NCBI RefSeq assembly: GCF_001039355.2
Contig: NW_019776021.1
Location: 1-43,091 of the forward strand
Source: Lingula anatina
Taxonomy: Eukaryota > Brachiopoda > Lingulata > Lingulida > Lingulidae
Length of the DNA: 43,091 bases
Reading direction: 5' to 3'
Part shown: piece after piece, positions 1 through 12,100 of the stretch
How positions within the stretch are numbered: position 1 is the stretch's first letter
How the letters are laid out: each line of letters begins with the position of its first letter
Translations under genes and position numbers: made by a program
The notes under the pieces: generated by a model
Databases searched by the model: none
What the model saw: only the letters and a program-made list of their open reading frames with translations
What the model was told of the DNA's origin: nothing

Positions 1-117
1 CATCGAAGTGGTTAACACTTTCCACTGCTTGAAGGCAGTCTTCCCTGTGGTGAACAAGCTTAAGTAGTTCCAAACATGGAAATGCCTCCAAATCTGCCAG
101 ACGAAACACTTCAATCT
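1..117 (-). CDS. Probable fourth thymosin-module exon, cut by window edge
   Basis: The minus strand is open here with coding-like composition. The segment beginning LKLVHHREDCLQAVE aligns without gaps to LKQAKQHQTFIQSVE of exon 3, the helix preceding the actin-binding core. The core itself would lie off the window. A phase-1 acceptor fits after position 118 (ending GGCAG) or, alternatively, after position 94, giving an exon high end of 117 or 93. Either leaves an unusually long linker before the module (about 13-21 extra residues). It could instead belong to another gene. Confidence 0.45.
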
Positions 118-3100
118 CTGCCAAATAGGCCGAAGAGATTGGCAAGGGTTTGAAATGTTACCTTGAGGAAAAACAGTTTGGCAGAGATGACAAGAGATCA
201 AATGTGAATATTGACATCATTTTTGTGTAGGTGGCAGGGGCGTAACCAGACCTTTTAAAATTGTACGCACAGATTTTGAAAATTCCCAGGTACAATTATA
301 TTCCGTGAAAATTACACTGAATTTATGGAGAATAATATCATGGTTGGCTCAAAAAATTGTACGCACAGTGCATCCGTGCGTATGCCTGGTTACGCCCCTG
401 GGTGGGAAGTTAAATTTCCTTCATTCTCCACTCATGTTGATTTCAATTCCCGTGACTCCTCCTTCATTATACTTTCATATATATTTTTTAATTATTTTAT
501 TTCTGGGGGATGTTCTGCTTTGTATTTGATTGACTGAGGCTAAAAGTGAGAATTGAAGTCTGCTTTTTTTAAAATGCAACTTACCATTATGACAACAATT
601 CTATCATTTTCTCAACTTTGCCAGGAAGCAGAAAAAAATTGACATGTTGTTGCATATTTGACATGTTGCAGCTTATTGTCAATGCTGATAGAAGAAAGCT
701 GTGATGGTTGATGTGTTTTAAATGTCACTTCATGCATCATATCCATGTTGAAAAAATTGAGTTACTTAGTTCGAGTCCTTGGTTAATTTGCAAATGATGG
801 GTTTGTCTTATTTGCATACAGCATCATGCACTTTTGTTCGGGGAAATTGTTAAAAACTTAACCATCAAAAGGCATAAAAGATAGCCAAAACAGCCATTTC
901 TTTTCCACTTTCTTCATGTTTCCAGCAGCCATTTACAATAACAGTTTTTGTAAAACAATTTAGCAAATTGGGCAATTTTCATTTCAAATATGTTGTTCAG
1001 AACAATCTCAATTTATGTCATGGCAGAACTGACAGAATGGCATGGCATGTTTGGCAAATATTCTTTTCATCTCTGACTTGCTTCCAGTGCATGTCAGGCA
1101 ATAGCTAGTTACGCCTTCGTGTTTTTAGGATCGTGTGGTGAACAGGTAGCATGTTGAACAGACAGAATAAATAACTATGTGAAATAATGGAAAATAATTT
1201 TGGCTGAAGTGAATATGAAAGCTCCCAGTTTTTCCCTTTGGCAATGGCATATGTCATTATAATATTATTGTTACTTTTTGTTTATGGTTGACCTGAACAT
1301 TGCAAACAGCAGTTTTCTAAATTAAAAGGTAATGGCCATTGTTTAAAGTTACTTTCTTACATAAGTACACTCTGCTCTGGTTGGGTTTCATATGATGGTT
1401 TTATATACAATATTGATGAGGCCTGCATCTGTATAAATAGTGAAGTTATATCATTATAGTGATTGTCTGGGAAACTCTTGGTAATATGTGTTCAGATGTT
1501 TAACCTCATTCATCCAACTATTCCACCAGTTAATACTCCATTTAAAGCTGTGATGTATTATTCAATAAATTATGCAACAAAATGCATAGAACTGAATCAA
1601 AGTGAGCCTGAAAAGCATGAATATCATAATTCTCACAACACCAACAGAATTCATAAAAGCAGCTCCGGTGGCACATTCACATTAAAAAACTTCTTGTGCA
1701 AAATTGAACGAAAGCTAGACGTAGATAAAACAAATAACATCTAAAGGTAAACATAGCAAGCAAGCCAGCAAGCAACACATCCTGATAAGGCATCACTGAC
1801 AATTGAAAAGTGAAAACTCGTACAATGACAACAATTTCCTTTGGCTTGGAAGACAATGCACATAAAACGTGCATAAAAATCACGGAAGAGTTTTAGTTTT
1901 CAGTTAATGTCTAATGCAGATTGCAGAAGTGACGGCAGTTGCCAAATGCAAGGAATGAGCAATGTTATGTCAGACATGCCTTTGTTCAGACCTTCATGCA
2001 AATAGCTTCATAAAGAACCTCTAAGGGCGATATAACACTGGCCACCCCTCATCACATTTTTTTCGTCAAAGAAATGCAGTCAACACGATGCTTTGCTTTC
2101 TAAATAACCAATTCGATTAAAAGAAAACAACCCAGATACATGTTGAGACAAGGCAATAATAGTATGGGGATTTTCTGAATTTTTTTCCCCCGACAGATAA
2201 TAAACCAGACCAGTTTCACATAAATTGAAAATTATTTTCAGAGACATGTATGATTTGAATCTCAAATTAACACCAAAGTTAAGATTTGACATCTAGCCCA
2301 AATACACAATCTGTAGTCAAATCTGAATGACGGCTTCAAAACTGAAAACTCACAACACCACCCACAAAATTTAAGTACAATACACTCGACTGTTTGAGAA
2401 AAAGCCATTCAGTTATACGAACATGTGATGAGGGGTTACCATGCAAAGCATGCTGGGATACTTACTGGTAGGATCGGGCAGGGAATTTTTCTCCAGGGTT
2501 TCAGCATGGCGCAGGTTATTCTTGCTGTGTCCTTCCACACTCTGGATAAAGGTCTGGTGCTGTTTGGCCTGTTTTAGCGCTACAGTTGGATGTCAGACAA
2601 ACACATACTAAGCTTCAGGCGTAAGCAATTGTAATAAGCGACCCATGCATCCCAGTGCAATTTCGTTAAACTACAGTGTGATTATCATTCAAGGGAATTA
2701 TCATTTAAAAGACAATTAAATTTTTAAGAAAATAGTTCATTGCAAAAATCATAATTTTTCTCAAATGTAAATGTAAATTAAACAAAAAGTAAGAATTTTT
2801 CACTCCAGAGAAAAAATAATAGAAAATATTGGTTATCTCACTGCTGACAATTTTCTCATTACTTCTGGTCATTAAATCAAGACAAATGCAAATGTTCAAT
2901 TACTGATAATTGGTCTAGACTTACACTTGGTGAAAATTCAATCAATAATCTACAAGAACTATTCTACCGGAAATTGCATTCAGGGAGTTCAGCAAGTGGA
3001 TTACGATTGCACTGCACGCCATACACGTCAAAATGTTAAGTTTCAGAAAGTAATATATCTACCACAACATGCAAACTGTGCTGCTAATACAATCACCCAC

Positions 3101-6100
3101 GACAACAAAAACGGCGTTCAGTACGGGGAAATTTACAGACCCCCCCTCCATACAACTGTCAAGTTGTCAAGCTGATCCCAGCCAATATGGCTTAAAAAAG
3201 AGACATGGTAATTACGTCAATTTTCTTCCTATTAATAATTGGATATGGGAAGTTGAAAGGGCTGTGGACAGAAAAAATTGTCATGGAGGGGAATTAGCTA
3301 TATATAATACATGACCAATAGCTGTATTTCTATGTCATTAATGCAATGTTTTCTTTTTTAATAAATGTTCTAAATCTCATGCTGAGGTAATGGAATTTTG
3401 TTGAACATTAAAAAAAATCAATCACTTATTTCATGAAAGCTAAAAAGAAAGTCCAAGAATGGACTCAAGCAAAATGATGTTGACACCATCATAGCTTTCA
3501 CATGATCAAACTGAACACCGTCTTTGTCCTAGTAGTCAACTGCCTCATGCATGCTCGTATATACAGAGTAAGAAAGATTTAAATATAATATATATATAGA
3601 CAGTGTCAACACAGACACACACATACATACACAGAACACTTTGCAGTGCAGTTATTATCAAATATAACAATGGGGCCACACAGCAAACATTCCATGTCAC
3701 AGTAAGTAAAGTATGAAGGGTCTCCACACCACTGACAAGACTGCACGGCAGTGCACCTGCCTCCCTAAAATCCCCGTTTTCATTCTTTTATCAAACTTGA
3801 AACCCATCTCAAACACGCATTTTGTTCAGCATTTATGGCTCAACTATGTCCAGTTGGCTTATGGGTAACAGAGTGCATTTTATTTAAAGGGGTGAAAAGT
3901 TTGTCTCTTCTTAAGAGTAGGAGACATTTAATACCTGGATATTGTTAACCCTGCAGAACATAATAGCTGTGGCATGACAGAGATGAAAATGTCACACATT
4001 CCAAACATCAATGACATGGATGTCAGTGACATGTCAGTACAAGTTGCACATAACATGTCAAAAATGACACTTTCACATTCCCATGATGACAAATGGTATA
4101 TCTTTTATTGGTCTGTATCAAAGTAACTTTCAGATAAATTGGAGAGAGAGCTGAGATAATGTAGAGAAATATGTTCTGTGGGGATGAGTATGACACATAT
4201 GGTATGAAAATGGGTGTACGCATTCTATGAGACAGTATTGCAATGAACAAAAATTCAAGAAAATGCAAAAATTAAAAATGTACACAATTATAGGCCACGC
4301 TAATAAATGAATAAACAAAATGAAAACAAAAACAAAGAATCACAAACTACCAAAGAGAAGCTACCATTTAAAATCTAACAAATCCTGGGGCATGATAATT
4401 CAACAGTATTAATATTTATAACTTGGTTTCATTATGTTTGTATCAGCATTGTCCTAAAATGGCTGCTGATAACTTCAAATTGTCTCTGATATCTCAAATT
4501 TAACACGCTGCATCAGACAATATCATTTGCCTCAAATTCAGTTCAAATCTTATCAACTAATTTTTAACCCACCATCCATTTATTAGTGGGTTACTTACCT
4601 GTTCATCTATATAAATATACAGAATCAACCTGCAAAAGCTTCCTCATTACCTAAATGAATTTAAAAACAACTTCTTTATCCATGTTACTCTAAATTTCGA
4701 TAAAGCCATTTGCTACAGAGTGTTTAGGTTTTGCAGTCCATAGCTTATACTGCTTATTGTTTGTGTGCAACAGTAAGCACATATTTAAGCTTAAAGGGAA
4801 GAGCCTCAAGGACACTGCCAAGAATAAAATCAGACACCTTCAGAAAGATGACATAGACTGGTCAAATACCAAGAATACAGAGCTTGCAAGGGAACAAATA
4901 TACACCAAAAAGGATGTTATACTCTAGAAGATATCACAGCACTGCACAAACAAATATAACGGCATTCTGATTTAGAATTATAGCTTCAGACCAAGCCACA
5001 GAAGAACAATAAATCACTATTATGTGACTTATAAAGAGAACATTCAGATGCAAATTGAAGTTAATATATGGCATTAAGAATTGCAACCTTTAACCATTCC
5101 CTCAGTCTGGAAATTTAGAAGTTGTATTAGCTACATCTAAAGAAGTTTATTATATGCCTTTATGTATTTTATTTGAATATTTTGCTGTATGCCTATATCA
5201 GATAAACAATCCCAAGGCATCTAGTCTCCGAAAACAATTTGTCATGCTCATGCAATTGTACACGTGTATGTGTACATATGCGTGCTTGCACATACATCTG
5301 ATGCCAGTTCATGCACCAATGATACATGAAAAAAAACATTATTGAACACAACCACTAATATACTTGAGATTGTTTATCCTTGTGAATAAAAAAGTCTACT
5401 GAAGTTTGCATTTTATACATCAAAGAACATTTGTGTTGTACAGTTTATGTAAGTCCTCGTATTAGTGCCACAAGTCAAGCAGTACAGATGGTGAAAATGC
5501 TAGTACATAAGCAGACCCAGGCATTAATACACAAGCCACTGCAATTCTTGACCACACCATGTGAGTGACCACTAGTGACTGTGGGTGGACTTACTGATGG
5601 AGTCTGGAAGGACAACCCTCTCCTTGGTCTGAGTCGGAGACAAGTTCTCGGACTGGAAGTTTGCCACCTCATCTAGCAAGCTTTGTCTTTTCTTCTCTTC
5701 TTTTACATCTACTCACACGAGGGTGAATAAAGCAGTGACAGTTACTAACCACAAACAAAACACATTTCAACAAAGCTTAAATATTAAATTAAGACATGCA
5801 AGTGGAACAGTAACAGTAACGGTGACATACATTGGCAAAAATACAAACATTTACTGCAAATGTTGTTAGATGACAAAAAACAGGATTAACACTGAACATC
5901 ACATGACAATTACCAACAAAAAATAAAATCCATTAGGCATGCAAAGAGATAACATATATCTGAACAAATGTTAATGTCTCAATATTCCCTGATATTGTTG
6001 TCCACATACATTATACTAGTATTATATATGCATCTTCCAAAGATTACATTTGAGTCTACTGAGACAAAAGCTAAACCACAACAGAGAAATACTTTGAAAG

Positions 6101-9100
6101 TTTCTCCTAAAACACACAGAAATACATAAAGAAAGCATGTTAATGTACATGAAAACAGATACTAGAAATACAGGGGTAATTTCCAGGAGATGGGCAAGTA
6201 CCAGACTTCCCTACACCATAGTTGGTTAAGAATTTAAAAAATATAATAATAATAAAAATTTTCTCAGTCACTAAATTCAAGAGTACTTAATTCAAAAACA
6301 CTCTTCTGTCATCTGGTTTTCAGTAGAATGAAAAGATTAGGTAACTTCCAGACTGTTTTGACAAGCTGCAAAAACAGAGGAAAGAAAACAATTCAGGAAG
6401 TATGAACATTCCTATGTTTTCAACCAGGAAGTCTCTGCAAACAAAATCCCACCAGTATCAGTGAAAATACAAGAAACAAATTTTTTAATGTCCGGAAAGG
6501 GTTTTGTTCTCTGGTCTGGTAAAGCTACTGACTTGCCTAAACAGTCATGAACCTTGTTTGTTGTGTATACTTCACAGCGTTTATTCAACTGTAGATTCTT
6601 TGACAGGTGACCAAATGCGTTCCACACATGACTGATCCTCCATAATAATTGCAAACCAAGTTAACTGGACTGTGGGCATAAAATAACAAAGAAACAAGAG
6701 ATATCATGCATAGTCTGTGCTTTTCTTTCAGCACAGTGATTGCATGGTCAAGATTTTTCAAGGGGCATTTCAGGTCTCCAGACACTTTATGGTCATCATA
6801 ATAAGCCCAGTACCGAAGGGTTTTCAGAAAAACAGTTTCTGTTTTGATGTTTTTAAGTTCCTGAAGTTCATATTTCAAAAAAGAGGATTTCCTTAACCTT
6901 CCCCTGCACACAAACTGTTACACCTCTGTTAGACTTTAATGTAGCATTCAGCAATAGAGGCCCAGGAGTTGGTGTGAACATAAAATCATTTTTATCAAAC
7001 CTATTCTGAATATAGCAGTGGAAGCTGCACTTCTCATTTCTATCTTCTTTTTCCTTTGGCACTTTCCTGACCCTTGCAATCATCATTAACCCCATACCTG
7101 GACATGCTTGGGGTCATTTTTGGATATTTTCAATGGTGGTTAACATCATCACTAATTCACAGCAATCAAGACTAGATATGCTTTTGGTCATGCAGCCAAT
7201 ATGTTAACTAGTGGTGTCCTGTATCACCAAGAATTTAAGCAGCCTGTCTTGACCACGCCTTTGGTCAGTTTTTCCCCATAGGAAGGGCCATGATCTTTAA
7301 AATTTTATAAGTCATCTGAAGTAATGATCATAATCACTCCATAGACCTGCAGAAAACTGTATCGATCTGGCAAAAGCAACAGCAAAAATAGTGCAATCAA
7401 GCTGGTTGCAAATGCAGCCAAAGGTAAATGGCAGAATTAATTCTGCATTAATTACCACAGTCTGGTTTTGCAATAGTTGTTCATTAGTCACTAGGTAAGG
7501 ACTGCAGGAAGAGTTTCAATCTCTTCATGTGGGTGTAAGATTATCATGACCATGTAGAGTAAATTGCAACTGATAAGAATATAGCCAATTTATCATCTTT
7601 ATGATGCCTTTTATATCACTTTGGATTAAGTAATCATAGATATGTGGTCAGTGTGTCAAAGAAAAATGTGTCACTTCCAAATGAGAAAGAGAAAGAGAGG
7701 GGGTAGGGGCAGGGAGTGTTCAGTTTATACAAAAAATAACTAGACAATTAGAGCATCTTTATAAATAAATCATAGAGATATTCAATAAAAATAATTGTTT
7801 TCCATCTTTGGAAATATGCATCAATGCCTTCATCTAGTGAAATAAATATACCAGCACATGTACATTGACCAAACTAGGGATTAATTGGTAACCTGCATAA
7901 TTTGTCCAAAATTTTATGTTAATCTTGAACATATGATATGAAGCTGATATGCTCATTAGGGTGAATTTCTTTTGAGCTCAATCTTTAGACATAAATGAGT
8001 CAAAACATTGTAGTTTTTAATTCTCTGACCTACCATTTGGACAAAAACATATATGTTATCTTGTTGGATAAATTTTAGTCAAACTCATTTAAATTGAACC
8101 TTAAGTACCAAAATATTACATTTTAATTTAAACATGAGAACATGACATTTTTATGCAACATTAACACACACAAAGAAAGAATTACCTGTAGCAATAAAAC
8201 ACAATGTTATAATATGGTTATGGCTTGGATTTATTAGTGTTTAATCTTAATGGTAGAATGATTAAGCTGACATCTATGAACTCCACCCTGAACGAAAAAA
8301 AAAAAAAAAAATTAATGAGCTGTTTGAGTCTTGGCTAATGGAGAAAACATTAGCCATCATCCTCCATGTGTACAAAAATATCCAGAGTGACAATGGCAGT
8401 GAGGTGGCTATATTTTTTTAATTATCATTTAATCATCTGCATGCATCAAACAGTCACAGTTCCTGGTATGATTATTTTAATATGGCATTAACTCAGCCAC
8501 CATACCTAGATGACTCACTCATTATAGTGAGTATATATACTTTAAATACAATTCCGTAACACGTCACTGTGTCTTTTCAAAGTTTTATTTCCACTTACTA
8601 AACACTATCCATGGTGTTTTTCATGTAGCTTCAAAACCATCTTTTCAAGTACAATGACCCTGTGCAGAGGGCCGAAAAGAACTGGTTTAAAAAAAATCCA
8701 GTTCTTTTTACCTCAAAACATTTTGTGACAAAATCATACTACATAATTGAAGAGATATAACGGCCAACTTTTCCAAATATATATTTTTCTTTTACTTTTT
8801 TTATTGACATCAGACAAATACAATGTAACTTTAGCACTGGCAAGACCCCTTACAATGACTCCACTCATATTTTTCAGACCTGCATGCACAAACATCTCGT
8901 GCTACACACAGTATAGTCTAGTACTCTTCCATACATAAAACCAATCCAACAAAGTAGAAGTCTGCAAGTGTATTCTTGTCACAGGTATGCCATAAGCAAC
9001 ACCAGCCATTGACATGACCCATCTAAAACTGTATGAATACCAGCTACTTACATGTATTTTTCAATTGCGTTCCTTTTTTTTTCATGACCACAAGGCATGA

Positions 9101-12100
9101 AATGTTTGACACCTTGGTTAAACAAGATGGGATGTCCCAAAGCCACAATGAATTGACCCAGCTAAGGCTGACAAAATATCAGCCTCAGAAGTGCCCCTAT
9201 GATCGTAGTTTCTACTGCCTATTTTCATATGGCATAAAACACTGTTCTCATTTATATCAACTGGGGTTTTCTAAAGCAACAGCAGGCAAACCCCTTGTTA
9301 AACATCTTGAACTGTGAATTCTTATTATTCATGTTCTTTACATAATATCTGAAAAAAGGCACTTCAAGATGAGATATCCCACACTGCCCATACTAATTCC
9401 AAAAAGTTCTTTTTTCTCCATTTTATCTTCCACGTTTGAATCTACAGCATTTTGTCAAACACAGAACCACCTGCAATATTCAATTGTTTAGCTTCTAAAA
9501 TGATCATAAATCAATGCATTAAAAAATGTGGACTCGAAAAAAAGTATTTTATGTCCAAAAACATATTGACAGTCAAAATATGTCAAAGTAAAATAGTGAG
9601 GCAGCAATACTTCAATTTTTTTCCCCAGCAGGACTTCAAACACTGAGAAAACATTCATCAAGTTCATACCACTTTCTTTGAGAGGGAGGTTTTCTGCTCA
9701 GTGCTCTGCTGAAGCATGGAGCATGTTCCAGCTTTGTCTACACACCTACGCAGAGACTGTAAACAGTGGCTCAGTATTCATGCCTGGCCCAGATAACGTG
9801 GCTGCAATGACTAATAGTGTAATGTGACCGCTATATCAAGATTGGTGTCAAACCACATAATATAGCACTTATGATTTGTGCTGTATGCATAAAACTGAAC
9901 CCTCACTAAGGTGGTCACCTTAGCTCCGGTATGGGTCCTTCATCACATACAGCAGGGATAAGACTGCCATTTAGTGATAAAGTTTGGAAATATGATGTGG
10001 GGTCCAGGAGGGGGGGGGGGGGGGGGGGTGAGGGGGCTGCATCGATCTCAAATATTATTTTTGGCTCCCAAAATATCAGAAATATGCCGATTGTCGGAAA
10101 AATCTCATTACTGATTAAGTAACATGAATCGCGCATGTGGAATAGGAAAAGTTGGAAAAAATTGTTGGCCAACTTCATTCAACAAAACATCTTAATGTTA
10201 AGGGCCAGTTTCTGAGAAGTGATGTCATTAAGATCCTTTAAAATTTAGGGGACAGTCACTAAATGGGCTTTTTAGTTTGAGCAGGATTCAGCTGCTGATG
10301 AGTAGAATGTGTCAAGTGACATTTTTAAAGCAAATTCGGGTAACTGCTTATTAAGACAAGCCACTCTACCCTGTAGTAAACAAATGTCTCACCAAATCAT
10401 TACCAAATCCACTTAAAATCAAGGTGCATGTAAGAGCATTTACCTAGTTTAAATGATTGTGTAAATAGTTGCTAGTATGTTTTGTCAGACCTTTTCAACT
10501 CCTGATAAAAACCTCCGTTTTAAATGATAGCTTACCACTTTTAGACCAGATTCAGGTCAAAACTTTACATCCCTCTGATTCTTATCTTTACCTTTTTTTC
10601 TGAAATAAATGTTGGTTAATCCCAGCCTCCAAGCCCATTATATAAAAAAATCTAAAAATAAATATAATTCCTTATTGCTACTTAATGGGGAAAAAAGGTT
10701 AGAAAGAAATATACAAATATACTGGCACCTCTGCTATGTCAGGTACCCAGGTAGAACCTTAAATTATGAACTGTGCCACTATATTTCTTAAGTAAATGAG
10801 AGAGAGACAAAATGCAATAATGGTTTTAAAAGGACATTTTTACTTCCATATTGCTTGAAACTGCTTTTGGGTTCATGAAATGAAAACAGAAATTAAATGG
10901 CGAAATCTGACAGCCACTCCAGTGAACAGTTTGAACTTCTTAATTGAGTACAAGGAATATCAGCACATAGTGGTGTGATCTCATCCTATCCCTTGACAAA
11001 TACATCCTTAACACTTGAAATGTATTACTTAAATATGCAACCCAATCAGTTTTAATTAAAATGGTGTCTACTTCCTTGATCACAGTACCCTTTAGACAAC
11101 ACAGGACAATGACCGTCAAAGATGGATTAACAGCAGAATCATATGTAAGGTTTATTTTAAACAAGATATGTAGCAGTGCATTTTGATGTAAAGAAATCAA
11201 AAACCAGTTTTAACACCCGATTCCATACTAAACATAGAAATGGAACCAAGACTGACCAAGACTGCCATTACAATTACTTGTGGTTCATGTAATATTTGTT
11301 GACATATCTCATCCAATCACTAGTGGGCTTGATTTGGTCTTAAAGTGCAATTTAAGTTCACAAATAGTCTTACATGATCTTAAACCATGAGTAAGACTAT
11401 TTCTGGTCTAACAGCCAATTAAGTTGTCTCCCCTTATACATTCTCCTATTGTGAGCAGAGGTGTCCTCTATTGTGAGGGGAGGTATCCCCCATTGTGAGG
11501 GGAGGAAACTGCTTGACCATTTAAGTAGATGTTAGATCATTTTTGATCTTAAAAGCAGATTCAGTACATTTTAAGACTACTGCTGTAATGTTTAAGATCG
11601 TGTAAGGTCACTTGTGAACTTAAATTGCACTTTAAGACCAAATCCAGCCCACTAGTGAATGCATTTTGTACTTGTCATTACATCAATCCATTGTGTCCAC
11701 TGGATACTTATCTGTCCTGATTAAATACACAGATCACCTAAATCTACAGATATAAGCCCATAAAGAATTTACAATATCCTCAGAGTCTCCAATGTGTACA
11801 GATACTTCATAGAGACCATTCACATCGAGAAGAGACAAAGTCTAGCAAGGCCGAGACCTAAATATGGCGGACCTACATTAAAGGAAGACCGCGTAATCCT
11901 TTAATAGTGTCTCAATGACATTCACTCACATTCATTGAGAGACTATTTAAGGATTACTTCCTTTCATGTAGGTCCGCCATAATTAGGTCTTGGCCTTGCT
12001 AGACCTCGGCTCTTCTCGATGTGAATGCTCTCATACACAGACAGACACTAATGCACATATCTCTTTGGAATATCCTTCATACAATATTCCTTGATAGTTG

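Noticed and set aside
9033-9317. 94-codon plus-strand open frame in thymosin intron 1
   Set aside because: No homology recognised, antisense to the host gene, no splice or promoter context.
9680-9790. Minus-strand stretch with a thymosin-like STEQKTSLSKK, preceded by a CTGTTTACAG acceptor
   Set aside because: Phase does not fit the uniform phase-1 thymosin exons, the frame ends in TGA almost at once, and the helix segment is absent.
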